42,125 nucleotides of DNA, from NCBI RefSeq assembly GCF_017676365.1, contig NZ_JADKMA010000039.1:1-42125 (forward strand). Reading direction: 5' to 3'. This stretch comes from Streptomyces oryzae. Lineage in GTDB: Bacteria > Actinomycetota > Actinomycetes > Streptomycetales > Streptomycetaceae. Numbering within the stretch: position 1 is the stretch's first letter; every line of letters begins with the position of its first letter. Below the pieces are notes generated by a model, which had not been told where the DNA came from, ran no database searches, and worked only from the letters and a program-made list of their open reading frames with translations. Both the position numbers and the translations under genes were made by a program. Below, one piece after another: positions 7,692 through 15,210 of the stretch.

Positions 7692-8345
7692 TCAACCGGG
7701 CTTGACCGCGTAGTTGAGGAAGCGCTCGGAGACGAGGGTTTCGTAGGTGTCCAGCTTCCGGAGCGCGTCGAGCGCTGTCTGTTCGGGTGACTTCCCGGCG
7801 GCGATCGAGCGGGTCGCACCCCGGAAGAGCTGGTTGCTGATGTGCACCAGCTCCCCGGCGACAAGTTGGGGCATCGGGTCGTCGGGCCCCGCACCGGCCT
7901 CCTCGGCGAGGGTGCTGGTGAGCCGCTCGGCGGTGCGGTACTGCAGCAGCATCATCCGGGCCAGCAGTGAGGGCGCCTCGTGGATGCAGCGCATGAACTT
8001 GCCGTAGCCCTCCACCGTCCCCGCGTACACGCTGCGGTCCTCGATGTCCGCGCGGAGCCTGCCGAGCACGGCACGGGCCGCCGACTCGCCCGGCTGCCGC
8101 TCCCGTACGAAGCGGGAGGGGCGGTCGATCACCTCCTCCTCGCGGTCGAAGAAGAGGTCCTCCTTGGTCGGGAAGTAGTTGTAGACCGTGTTCACCGAGA
8201 CGTCGGCGGCCTCCGCGATCTCGGCGATGGTGACCGCGTCGAAGCCGCGGTCGAGGAAGAGACCCGTGGCGATGTCGGAGATCCGCCGCCGGGTCTCGCG
8301 CTTCTTCCGCTCCCTGCGGCCCTCCTGTGGGGCAGTGCTGGCCAT
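7692..8345 (-). CDS. TetR-family transcriptional regulator
   Basis: 217 aa. The N-terminal HTH is typical: TRRRISDIATGLFLDRGFD, then TIAEIAEAADVSVNTVYNYF with PTKEDLFF after it. The C-terminal ligand-binding domain is diverse, as usual, and gives no ligand. The start ATG at 8345 lacks a Shine-Dalgarno sequence but has TACCAT 6 nt upstream (8352-8357), suggesting a leaderless message. It is divergent from the ABC exporter with an 81-nt gap, the classic layout for a TetR repressor controlling a drug efflux pump and itself. Confidence 0.9.
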   Translation of the reverse strand: MASTAPQEGRRERKKRETRRRISDIATGLFLDRGFDAVTIAEIAEAADVSVNTVYNYFPTKEDLFFDREEEVIDRPSRFVRERQPGESAARAVLGRLRADIEDRSVYAGTVEGYGKFMRCIHEAPSLLARMMLLQYRTAERLTSTLAEEAGAGPDDPMPQLVAGELVHISNQLFRGATRSIAAGKSPEQTALDALRKLDTYETLVSERFLNYAVKPG

Positions 8346-8426
8346 GCCGCCATGGTAGGCGAGGATGGGGTCGGTTTATTTTTGGGGTGGTTGCAAGTTT
8401 GAAGTGACTCTGTTTTTCTTGGTGCC
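8346..8426. promoter_or_regulatory. Divergent promoter/operator region between tetR and the ABC exporter
   Basis: 81 nt with an unusual T-rich centre (TTTATTTTTGG near 8375-8385, TTGCAAGTTTGAA at 8391-8403) for this genome. Both flanking genes start here in opposite directions. The second stretch is a loose inverted repeat around a central G. This is the likely TetR operator, but the exact site cannot be fixed by eye. Confidence 0.5.
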
Positions 8427-9215
8427 ATGCCAGCAGCCATCCACACCGCCGGGCTGACCCGGACCTTCCGCACCAAGAACCGCACCGTCGAAGCCGTACG
8501 CGGCATCGACCTGACCGTGGAGCAGGGCGAGATACTCGGCTTCCTCGGCCCCAACGGGGCGGGCAAGACCACCACGCTCCGGATGCTCACGACCCTCCTG
8601 CCGCCCACCTCGGGCACCGCGACCGTCGCGGGCCACGACCTGATCGCCGACCCCAAGGGCGTACGGGAGCGGATCGGCTATGTCGCACAGTCCGGCGGCG
8701 TCGACCCCACCGTCAGCGTCCGGGAGGAGCTGACGACCCAGGGCAGGCTCTACCGCCTCAGCAGGTCCGAGGCCGCCCGCCGCACCGAGGAGCTGGCCGG
8801 GGAGCTCGGCCTGACCGCGCTGCTCGACCGCCCCTGCGGCGCGCTCTCCGGTGGTCAGCGGCGGCGGCTCGACATCGCCATGGCGCTCACCCACAGCCCG
8901 GCGCTGCTGTTCCTGGACGAGCCGACGACCGGTCTGGACCCCGGCAGCCGCGCCGACCTGTGGCAGCTGATCCGGCGGCTGCGCGACCACCGCGGCATGA
9001 CCGTCTTCCTGACCACCCACTACCTGGACGAGGCCGACGCGCTCGCCGACCGGCTGGTGATCGTGGACGACGGCCGGGTCGCCGCACAGGGCACCTCAGC
9101 CGAGCTGAAGCGGACCTACGCCGGCGCCGCCGACGCCGGCCTCCAGGACGCCTTCATCGCCATCACCGGGCGGCGGACCCAGCGCGAGGAAGAAGAGACA
9201 CCCGTCGCCGTCTGA
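8427..9215 (+). CDS. ABC transporter ATP-binding protein, DrrA-like
   Basis: 262 aa, a single nucleotide-binding domain. Walker A GPNGAGKT is at 41-48, Q-loop Q88, signature LSGGQ at 140-144, Walker B LLFLDEP at about 160-166, and the switch His in LTTHYLDEADALADR. The last motif and the lack of a fused membrane domain match the daunorubicin-resistance (DrrA) subfamily, whose members pair with an ABC-2 permease to export drugs or lipids. The start lacks a clear ribosome site. The permease gene follows 70 nt downstream. The substrate is unknown. Confidence 0.92.
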   Translation: MPAAIHTAGLTRTFRTKNRTVEAVRGIDLTVEQGEILGFLGPNGAGKTTTLRMLTTLLPPTSGTATVAGHDLIADPKGVRERIGYVAQSGGVDPTVSVREELTTQGRLYRLSRSEAARRTEELAGELGLTALLDRPCGALSGGQRRRLDIAMALTHSPALLFLDEPTTGLDPGSRADLWQLIRRLRDHRGMTVFLTTHYLDEADALADRLVIVDDGRVAAQGTSAELKRTYAGAADAGLQDAFIAITGRRTQREEEETPVAV

Positions 9216-9285
9216 CCGCGAACCGCGGACCGGGTCCGCAGACCGCGTCAGAGAGAACGTCTCAGAGAGAACGGATAACTTTCCT

Positions 9286-10041
9286 GTGTCCCATGTGTTC
9301 ACCGATACCGGCATCATCGCCGGGCGCTACATCCGGCAGACGGCATCCTCGAAACTCAGCCTGCTGTTCGGGGCGCTTCAGCCGCTGCTGTTCCTCGTCC
9401 TGTTCGGGCCGCTGCTGGAAGACCTGCACCTCGGTGAGGGCGGGGACTCCTGGCAGACGCTGGTGCCCGGAATCCTCGTCCAGCTCACCCTGTTCTCGTC
9501 CGCCTTCGCCGGGTTCACCATCCTGATGGAGAAGCACAACGGGGTGGTGGAGCGCATGCGGGTCACCCCCGTCAGCCGGCTCGCGCTGCTGCTGGGGCGC
9601 CTGGTGCGGGACTCCCTCCAGCTGTTCGCGCAGTCGCTGGTGCTCGTGCTGGTCGGCGTCGCGATGGGGCTGCGCGCACCGGTGGCAGGAGTGCTGATCG
9701 GCTTCCTCCTGGTCGGCCTGCTCGCCGCGGCGCTCGCCTCGCTGTCGTACGCGCTGGCCATGCGGGTCAACTCCCCTCAGGAGTTCGCCCCTGTGGTCAG
9801 CTCCCTCAACATGCCCGCGGTGCTGCTGTCCGGCATCCTGCTGCCGATGACGCTGGCCCCGGGGTGGCTGGACACACTCTCCCGCTTCGTGCCCTTCCGG
9901 TACGTCGTCGACGCCGTACGGGACGCCTACACCGGGCACTACGCGGACGGCTCCGTCCTGCTCGGCGCTGCAGTGGCTGCCGCCCTGGCCGTGGTGTCGC
10001 TGGGGCTGGGCACGCGGGTGTTCCGCAGGGTGAGTGCCTAG
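9286..10041 (+). CDS. ABC-2 type permease, DrrB-like
   Basis: 251 aa with six predicted hydrophobic segments, the first after RYIRQTASSKLSLLFGALQP. The loop GFTILMEKHNGVVERMRVTP precedes a cytoplasmic elbow and is typical of the DrrB/NodJ ABC-2 family, as is the late VPFRYVVDAVRDAYTG. It would form the membrane channel for the DrrA-like ATPase upstream. The start is a GTG at 9286 without a good ribosome site; another GTG lies 9 nt downstream. The leader contains TCAGAGAGAACG twice (9248-9259 and 9262-9273). Confidence 0.88.
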   Translation: MSHVFTDTGIIAGRYIRQTASSKLSLLFGALQPLLFLVLFGPLLEDLHLGEGGDSWQTLVPGILVQLTLFSSAFAGFTILMEKHNGVVERMRVTPVSRLALLLGRLVRDSLQLFAQSLVLVLVGVAMGLRAPVAGVLIGFLLVGLLAAALASLSYALAMRVNSPQEFAPVVSSLNMPAVLLSGILLPMTLAPGWLDTLSRFVPFRYVVDAVRDAYTGHYADGSVLLGAAVAAALAVVSLGLGTRVFRRVSA

Positions 10042-10097
10042 CGCTTCCGGGGCGCGGAAACGGTGGTCGGGTCGGCCCTCCCGGTCCGTGCCACCGT

Positions 10098-10103
10098 TAC
10101 GCT
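10098..10103 (+). promoter_or_regulatory. Putative -10 box of a leaderless transcript
   Basis: TACGCT ends 7 nt before the adenosyltransferase ATG, and there is no Shine-Dalgarno sequence between them. The same hexamer occurs 6 nt upstream of the acetyltransferase start and of nrtL in this window. Confidence 0.4.
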
Positions 10104-10110
10104 CGGCCGC

Positions 10111-10683
10111 ATGGTTAACCTCACGCGGATCTACACCCGAACCGGCGACAAGGGCACCACGGCGCTCGGCGATATGAGCCGTACGGCCAAGACGGACTCC
10201 CGGATCGCGGCGTACGCCGACGCCAACGAGGCGAACGCCGCGATCGGGGTGGCGCTGGCCACGGGGGAGCTGGACCAGGAGATCGCCGCCGTGCTGCTGC
10301 GAGTGCAGAACGACCTGTTCGACGTGGGCGCCGACCTGTCGACGCCGGTCGTTCAGAACCCGGAGTTCCCGCCACTGCGGGTCGAACAGACCTACATCGA
10401 CAAGCTGGAGGCCGACTGCGACCGCTTCCTGGAGGGCCTGGAGAAGCTGCGCTCCTTCATCCTTCCCGGCGGTACGCCCGGCGCGGCGCTGCTGCACCAG
10501 GCGTGCACCGTCGTCCGCCGGGCCGAGCGCTCCACCTGGGCGGCCCTCGAGGAGCACGGCGAGACGATGAATCCGCTGACGGCGACCTACCTCAACCGCC
10601 TCTCCGACCTGCTGTTCATCCTCGCCCGTACGGCCAACAAGGCGGTCGGCGACGTGCTGTGGGTGCCGGGCGGCGAGCGGTGA
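10111..10683 (+). CDS. Cob(I)alamin adenosyltransferase, PduO type
   Basis: 190 aa from the ATG at 10111. The enzyme transfers the adenosyl group of ATP to reduced cobalamin or corrinoid, giving adenosylcobalamin. PduO-family signatures are present: the N-terminal ATP-binding stretch YTRTGDKGTTALGD, the central FILPGGTPGAALLHQACTV helix, VVRRAER, and the C-terminal YLNRLSDLLFILAR. Longer starts in the same frame lack support. The stop overlaps the next start as GTGA, so translation of the HAD gene is probably coupled to it. Confidence 0.92.
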   Translation: MVNLTRIYTRTGDKGTTALGDMSRTAKTDSRIAAYADANEANAAIGVALATGELDQEIAAVLLRVQNDLFDVGADLSTPVVQNPEFPPLRVEQTYIDKLEADCDRFLEGLEKLRSFILPGGTPGAALLHQACTVVRRAERSTWAALEEHGETMNPLTATYLNRLSDLLFILARTANKAVGDVLWVPGGER

Positions 10684-11144
10684 GCACCGCGGCGCGGGCG
10701 CGTGAGCCCCGGCCCGCGCTGCTGATCGACCTCGGCGGGGTGCTGGTGGCGGACAAGTTGCCTGCCGCCGCCGCCAAATGGTCCGCCCGGCTGGGCATCA
10801 CGGAGCGGGACTTCGTCACGGCCGTCTACGCGGGCAACGACACCGAAGTGCTGGTCGGCCGGATGAGCGGCCCGGCGTGGTGGTCGGTGGTACGGGACCG
10901 GCTCGCGCTGGACGCGGACGGTCTCGCCGAACTGCGGCACGACCTGGCGGGCGAACCGGTGTGGGACCGCGCGCTGCTCGACGCGGTCGCCGGGCTGCGG
11001 GGCCGGGCACGTACGGCGTTCGTCAGCAACGCCTGGCCCGACGCCCGGCCCAACCTCGCGCCGTCGCTGTCGGTCGCCGACGTGGCGGTGCTCTCCTGCG
11101 AGGTGGGGTATGCCAAGCCCGATCCGCGTATCTCTCTGCTCTGA
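10680..11144 (+). pseudogene. HAD-superfamily hydrolase, 5' fragment interrupted by a TnpB element
   Basis: The fragment begins at a GTG overlapping the adenosyltransferase stop (GTGA). It encodes motif I as LLIDLGGVLV (Asp nucleophile, with Gly where the second Asp often lies, a known HAD-IA variant), motif II as FVSNAWPDAR and the motif III Lys in YAKPDPRI. Homology ends after RI at about 11132-11138, and a TGA follows at 11142. The missing end, with motif IV LFVDDVPEN, reappears in the same frame at 12444-12626. About 150 residues survive, without the acidic motif needed to bind Mg2+, so a free product is expected to be inactive. Confidence 0.88.
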
Positions 11145-12443
11145 CGTGCACGGTCCCATGGGTGGGCACTGTTGTCAGTGGCCCCCGATAAGGTGCTGAT
11201 CGTGCAGCTCAGGTACGGGTTCCGCCTGTACCCGAACGGTCCTCAGCGCACAGCGTTGGCCAGGGCGTTCGGGTGCGCCCGCGTGGTCTTCAACGATGCG
11301 CTCCGCGTCCGTGAGGACGCCCGTGCCGCCGGGCTGCCGTTCGTCACCTCCGGTGAGTTGTCCAAGCGGCTGACAGCCGCGAAGAAGACCCCTGAGCGGG
11401 CGTGGCTCGCCGAGGTCTCGTCGGTGATCCTCCAGCAGTCCCTTCGGGATCTCGACACCGCCTACCGGAACTTCTTCGACGGCCTCAAGGGCAAGCGCCC
11501 CAAAATGGGACCGCCGCGCTTCAAGAGTCGCAAGGACACCCGGCAGGCGATCCGCTTCACCGTTAACGCCGGATGGAAGATCACCCCCGGCGAGAAGCTG
11601 CGGCTTCCGAAGGTCGGCGACGTGGCAGTGAAGTGGTCGCGCACGTTGCCGTCCACCCCGTCCACAGTGACTGTGATCAAGGACAGTGCCGGTAGGTACT
11701 TCGCGTCGTTCGTGGTCGAGACCGGATCGGAAGAACTCCTCCCGCCGGTCACCCCGGAGGTCGGCATAGACCTCGGGCTCGGGCACTTCGCCGTCCTCTC
11801 CGACGGCCGGAAGATCGACAGTCCCCGCTTCCTGCGCCGGGCCGAGAAGCGCCTCAAGAAGGCTCAGCGGAACCTCAGCCGCAAGGCCAAGGGATCGAAC
11901 AACCGGAACAAGGCCAGGCTTCGCGTCGCCCGCGCCCATGCGCGGGTGGCCGACGCACGGCGGGAGTTCCACCACCAGCTCTCCACCAAGCTGATCCGCG
12001 AAAACCAAGCCATCGCGGTGGAAGACCTGGCGGTCAAGGGACTCGCCCGCACCCACCTGGCCAAGTCCGTGCACGACGCCGGATGGTCGCAGTTCACGGC
12101 CATGCTCGAATACAAGGCCACCCGGTACGGGCGCACCTTCGTGCGCATCGGCCGCTTCGAGCCCACCTCACAGGTCTGCTCGGCCTGCGGCGTCAAGGAC
12201 GGCCCCAAACCCCTCCACGTCCGGGAATGGACGTGTGGGGCCTGCGGGACCGTCCTGGACCGAGACACCAACGCGGCGGTCAACGTCGCCAAGGCGGCCG
12301 GACTGGCCGTGACAGCCCGTGGAGCGCGGGTAAGACCGGTACCCCTACCGGCACAGCGCGAAGAAGCAGGAACCCACCCGCAGCCGCACCCGACAACGGC
12401 GCGACAGACGGAAATCGCCCCTTCAGGCGGGCGAGGATGTCAA
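11136..12443 (+). mobile_element. IS200/IS605-family TnpB-only (IS1341-type) element inside the HAD gene
   Basis: About 1.3 kb separating two halves of one HAD gene. The right end is well marked: hairpin TCGCCC (12415-12420) / GGGCGA (12429-12434), then GGATGTCAA ending at 12443, typical of IS605-type right ends whose cleavage site is TCAA. The left end is uncertain, about 11133-11145; 11136 is my estimate from keeping the HAD frame and expected spacing. Subterminal structure on the left includes CCCATGGG (11156-11163) and hairpin CACTG-TTGT-CAGTG (11167-11180). No tnpA is present, so mobility would need a transposase in trans. No target duplication is expected for this family. Confidence 0.85.
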
Positions 12444-12626
12444 ACGCGCACGCTGCAACTGCTGGGCGCCGCAGCGGCGGACTCGCTGTTCGTCGACGAC
12501 GTCCCGGAGAACGTCGAGGCCGCCCGCGCCCTGGGCATGGCGGGCCACCTCCACACCAGCTCCGCCGACACCCGCGCCGTCCTGGAAGCGTTCGCCGCCC
12601 GGCTGCCCAGGGCCGACGGAGACTGA
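11202..12626 (+). CDS. tnpB: TnpB RNA-guided nuclease fused in frame to the HAD C-terminus
   Basis: 474 aa from the GTG at 11202 (AAGGTG about 6 nt upstream; MQLRYGFRLYPN is the expected start). Residues 1 to about 414 are TnpB: the N-terminal domain RTALARAFGCARVVFND, RuvC-I D190 in GIDLGLGHFAVLSDG, RuvC-II E274 in IAVEDLAVKGL, a zinc finger C326-x2-C329...C345-x2-C348, and RuvC-III D355 in LDRDTNAAVNV. All catalytic and zinc residues are present, so the nuclease looks intact. No stop occurs before the element end, and the frame reads on through about 60 HAD residues (LFVDDVPENVEAARALG). TnpB uses omega-RNA to cut the donor-site copy lacking the element. Whether the tail affects activity is unknown. 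Confidence 0.9.
   Translation: MQLRYGFRLYPNGPQRTALARAFGCARVVFNDALRVREDARAAGLPFVTSGELSKRLTAAKKTPERAWLAEVSSVILQQSLRDLDTAYRNFFDGLKGKRPKMGPPRFKSRKDTRQAIRFTVNAGWKITPGEKLRLPKVGDVAVKWSRTLPSTPSTVTVIKDSAGRYFASFVVETGSEELLPPVTPEVGIDLGLGHFAVLSDGRKIDSPRFLRRAEKRLKKAQRNLSRKAKGSNNRNKARLRVARAHARVADARREFHHQLSTKLIRENQAIAVEDLAVKGLARTHLAKSVHDAGWSQFTAMLEYKATRYGRTFVRIGRFEPTSQVCSACGVKDGPKPLHVREWTCGACGTVLDRDTNAAVNVAKAAGLAVTARGARVRPVPLPAQREEAGTHPQPHPTTARQTEIAPSGGRGCQTRTLQLLGAAAADSLFVDDVPENVEAARALGMAGHLHTSSADTRAVLEAFAARLPRADGD
12300..12463 (+). ncRNA. Predicted omega-RNA (reRNA) of the TnpB element with HAD-derived guide
   Basis: In IS605-type elements the guide RNA comes from the 3' end of tnpB plus the flanking DNA. 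This segment holds two clean stems, CCGGTA-CCCC-TACCGG (12336-12351) and TCGCCC/GGGCGA (12415-12434), then the right-end GGATGTCAA. The guide would start at 12444 (ACGCGCACGCTGCAACTGCT), which is HAD coding sequence. The 5' boundary is approximate. Inference from family knowledge and visible stems. Confidence 0.55.
12444..12626 (+). pseudogene. HAD-superfamily hydrolase, 3' fragment
   Basis: Codes for TRTLQLLGAAAADSLFVDD and onward to a TGA at 12626. The VDD of LFVDDVPEN is HAD motif IV, the Mg2+-binding Asp pair, which must work with motifs I-III encoded at 10680-11132. ENVEAARALGMAGHL is the usual following helix and strand. The fragment has no start codon of its own and is translated, if at all, as the C-terminus of the TnpB fusion. 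Confidence 0.85.
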
Positions 12627-12641
12627 CCGAAAACAAGCGAG

Positions 12642-12647
12642 TACTGT
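12642..12647 (+). promoter_or_regulatory. Putative -10 box of a leaderless transcript
   Basis: TACTGT lies 6 nt upstream of the ATG of the next gene, with no Shine-Dalgarno sequence. It would let that gene be transcribed independently of the disrupted HAD gene, whose end is 27 nt upstream of the ATG. Confidence 0.35.
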
Positions 12648-12653
12648 GCCCGC

Positions 12654-13508
12654 ATGTCCATACCGGGGGCGCAGCCGCAACAGCCACAGCAGCCGTTTTC
12701 ACAGCAGCCCACATCAACCGCGACGCCCGCGTACCAGTTCAATCCGTACGCGCAGCCGCAGACTCCGCCTCCGGGGCCGCCGGGGCAGCCGCCGGGCGGG
12801 CCTGGCCGCGGCGGCGGGCCGCGCTGGCTGTGGGCCCTGGGCGGCGTGGTCATCGCCTCCGTCACCTGGGCGGCGACGCTGATGGCCACCGGCGCGCTGG
12901 ACAAGGGCGGTTCGGACTCGTCGGCCACAGCGGACTTCCAGGGCTACCGCTTCCACCACGACATGTGCAAAACGGCGAAGCTCAAGTCGTTCCAGCAGGA
13001 ATACAAGATCCAGGAGCCCGAGTCGGACGACCCCGACGGCTACTCGTCGCGGCAGAAGGGCCTCGACGTCAGCTACTGCAGCCGCACGATGCTGGAGCAC
13101 GGCGAGACGTCGAAGACGCCCCCGACCACCTATGTGTCCACCAGGGTGAACTGGCACAAGAAGACCGATCCGGCCCCCGAGTTCGCCTCCGAGCAGCGGA
13201 CGTGGAAGGACCAGAAGACCGGCACGTACCAGTACACCGTCTCCCGCGTGGACGGCTTCGGCGACGAGGCGTACATGATCAAGGAGAAGCGCGGGGACAG
13301 CCTGGGCAGCCTCAAGCTGGAGGTGCGGGCCGGGTGGATGACGTACGAGATGAGCTGGAGCTGGTTCGGCGGCGGCCTCGACGAGGATTTCGAGCCACCG
13401 TCCGAGGCCACCGTGACCGGCTGGATGAAGAAGGACACCCGCGCCACGCTCGCGGCGCTCAAGAAGCCGGACTCCAAGGAGGCCCCTGGGCGCGACCCGG
13501 GCGCGTAG
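12654..13508 (+). CDS. Membrane-anchored protein with Pro/Gln-rich N-terminus, function unknown
   Basis: 284 aa. Residues 1-55 are Pro, Gln and Gly rich (PQQPQQPFSQQP, then PPPGPPGQPPGGPG), a cytoplasmic tail often seen on Streptomyces membrane proteins. One membrane segment follows at about 58-82 (WLWALGGVVIASVTWAATLM). The remainder is extracytoplasmic, Lys- and Trp-rich, with two cysteines, C105 and C142, that could form a disulfide. No enzymatic motif is visible. It is convergent with the acetyltransferase gene. Function not recognised. Confidence 0.8.
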   Translation: MSIPGAQPQQPQQPFSQQPTSTATPAYQFNPYAQPQTPPPGPPGQPPGGPGRGGGPRWLWALGGVVIASVTWAATLMATGALDKGGSDSSATADFQGYRFHHDMCKTAKLKSFQQEYKIQEPESDDPDGYSSRQKGLDVSYCSRTMLEHGETSKTPPTTYVSTRVNWHKKTDPAPEFASEQRTWKDQKTGTYQYTVSRVDGFGDEAYMIKEKRGDSLGSLKLEVRAGWMTYEMSWSWFGGGLDEDFEPPSEATVTGWMKKDTRATLAALKKPDSKEAPGRDPGA

Positions 13509-13562
13509 CGCGGCCTCGGCGCCTTGCGACGTAGTGGCGTCCCGTACGCGGTGAGGTTCCGC

Positions 13563-14411
13563 TTATGCGGTGATGTTCCGCTCGATCCACTCCACCCCGA
13601 AGCGCACCAGCTCCGCCGCCTCGAACAGATGGCTCTCGGCAGCGCCCACCCGGCCGCGTACGCCGATTCCGGCGGCGAGTGCCTCCTGGGCGATGACGGT
13701 GAACGGCCAGACGCCCTCCGGTACGACCTGGCCGTAGTCGAACGCCTCGTCCTCGGTGTCGATGTCCCAGTAGCGCTGCCAGAGGCGGCTGCCGTCGGCG
13801 TCCAGGACCGGGACCTCGTAGGAGAGATGACGCTTGCCCGGCGCCTGAGCCAGCGCCTCGGCATGGTGCAGGATCGTGAGCGTGTCGAGCGGAGCGCCCA
13901 GCAGCAGCACGCGGCCACCGGCGTCGACCAGCCTGCCCAGCGGCCCGCGCGCGCCGTACGGATCGTCCCAGGGCACGTCGAGCACCAGCGCCTCGACACG
14001 TGCGCCCAGCGCGGCGAAGCTGTCGGGGTGCCGGGTGCGCAGGGCACCCGGCAGCCGGCGCAGCGCCTCCGGAAGGCGGCCGTTGTCGTGGGTGCCCTCG
14101 CTCAGCTCCGGGTCGTAGGCGGGATGTTCGGCCCGCACGGCCTCCTGCCAGGGTGCGGGCCAGTCGGTGAAGTCGCTGGGCGGTGCGTCGTTCCAGCCGC
14201 TGTAGACCAGCAGCGTGCCCTTCTCGCCCAGCACTTCGCGGAGCGCCGCGATGACGGTGAGGGGGCCGCCGGGCACATAGCCCAGCGCGGAGAGGGCGGT
14301 GTGGAACATGACGGTGTCACCGGGGCGCAGCCCCAGCGCGGACAGCTCCCGGACCAGCCGGCTGCGGGTGACGGGGCCGTTGGAGCGGTCCAGCAGTGCG
14401 CGTTCGTCCAT
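13563..14411 (-). CDS. AAC(3)-family N-acetyltransferase
   Basis: 282 aa, the length of antibiotic-acetyltransferase (AAC(3), YokD-like) proteins. Family features: VMFHTALSALGYVPGGPLTVI near the N-terminus, where acetyl-CoA binds, GTLLVYSG, and VLLLGAPLDTLTILHHAE with the conserved His pair. Characterised relatives acetylate the 3-amino group of 2-deoxystreptamine aminoglycosides, but many Streptomyces chromosomal members are uncharacterised. No mobile-element or resistance-cassette context surrounds it, so a housekeeping role is possible. It may be co-transcribed with the membrane protein gene 40 nt upstream, or start from its own leaderless promoter (TACGCT). Confidence 0.87.
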   Translation of the reverse strand: MDERALLDRSNGPVTRSRLVRELSALGLRPGDTVMFHTALSALGYVPGGPLTVIAALREVLGEKGTLLVYSGWNDAPPSDFTDWPAPWQEAVRAEHPAYDPELSEGTHDNGRLPEALRRLPGALRTRHPDSFAALGARVEALVLDVPWDDPYGARGPLGRLVDAGGRVLLLGAPLDTLTILHHAEALAQAPGKRHLSYEVPVLDADGSRLWQRYWDIDTEDEAFDYGQVVPEGVWPFTVIAQEALAAGIGVRGRVGAAESHLFEAAELVRFGVEWIERNITA

Positions 14412-14417
14412 CCGGCG

Positions 14418-14423
14418 AGCGTA
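14418..14423 (-). promoter_or_regulatory. Putative -10 box upstream of the acetyltransferase
   Basis: Minus-strand TACGCT, 6 nt before the ATG at 14411, without a Shine-Dalgarno sequence. It sits in the 40-nt gap after the membrane protein gene. Confidence 0.35.
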
Positions 14424-14451
14424 AGAGGTTCAGCGGCGGCTCGGCGTCCGA

Positions 14452-15048
14452 TTATTTCCGGACACCCGTGCCCAGCGGATCGCCCTGTTCCAAGGGCTGC
14501 TCCGACTGCTTCGGCTGCTTCGGCTGCTTCGGCCAAATCGTGTAGCTCAGCGCGATGATCAGGCTGATTCCGGCGACGAGGCCCATGCGGGTCTGCCACT
14601 GGCGCAGTGGCTCGGTCTGCTCGGGCCCGCCCACGTACCAGATCGCGATCTGCAGCAGCGCGGCGGCGATCGCGGCGGCGCCGATGGCGCGGGCGCCCAT
14701 CTTCCACTCGTGCACCGTGCGCGCCGTCCCGTAGCGAGGCGGCTTGGCCGGGCGTGGGCCCTTGCCCAGCAGATGGGCTGCGTGCCCGTCCGCCCACTTG
14801 ACCATGTAGTGCCCGTGCGTCGCGGTGAAGCCGAGGTAGACGGCGGCCAGCCCGTGCTTCCAGTCGGGCTCCGCACCGTTGCGCAGGTCGATCGCGGTGA
14901 CGACCAGCAACACCACCTCCAGCAGCGGCTCGCACAGCAGCACCGCTGCACCGGCGCGGGGCATCCGCGCGAGGTAGCGCAGCGCGAGGCCCGCGGCGAG
15001 CAGCACCCAGAAGCCGATCTCGCAGCCGATGATCAGCGTAACGATCAT
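14452..15048 (-). CDS. Integral membrane protein, function unknown
   Basis: 198 aa with about four hydrophobic helices (roughly residues 3-26, 32-53, 120-140 and 152-171). A central cytoplasmic or periplasmic stretch contains ATHGHYMVKWADGHAAHLLGKGP. The C-terminus has a short repeat, KQPKQPKQS, coded by near-identical 9-bp units at about 14503-14530, which may vary between strains. The ATG at 15048 has AGGAGG 9 nt upstream. It is divergent from the two-component system and lies 40 nt upstream of the acetyltransferase. I do not recognise the family. Confidence 0.82.
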   Translation of the reverse strand: MIVTLIIGCEIGFWVLLAAGLALRYLARMPRAGAAVLLCEPLLEVVLLVVTAIDLRNGAEPDWKHGLAAVYLGFTATHGHYMVKWADGHAAHLLGKGPRPAKPPRYGTARTVHEWKMGARAIGAAAIAAALLQIAIWYVGGPEQTEPLRQWQTRMGLVAGISLIIALSYTIWPKQPKQPKQSEQPLEQGDPLGTGVRK

Positions 15049-15210
15049 GAAGGAACGCCTCCTGGCGTATGTTCCCTGACGGGGATGACGACGTACCGCT
15101 CCCGGTCGCCCCGCCCTCCCCCGTGGCGGACGCGGCGGCCGGACGCGCCTCTCCAGCTTCGCGTCCGGGGGCCGCCAGGTGCGTCGTCGCCCATGACGAT
15201 TCGGGGTGGC

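Noticed and set aside
11130..11201. A tnpA transposase gene or fragment upstream of tnpB
   Set aside because: Only about 70 nt of structured left-end DNA is present, too short for a TnpA and without a Tyr-recombinase motif.
11175..12074. 299-codon open frame antisense to tnpB
   Set aside because: High-GC DNA keeps antisense frames open. The sense frame has full TnpB motifs and the antisense product has none.
13563..14411. Recently acquired aminoglycoside-resistance gene
   Set aside because: Base composition matches the neighbours, and no integron, IS or cassette feature flanks it.
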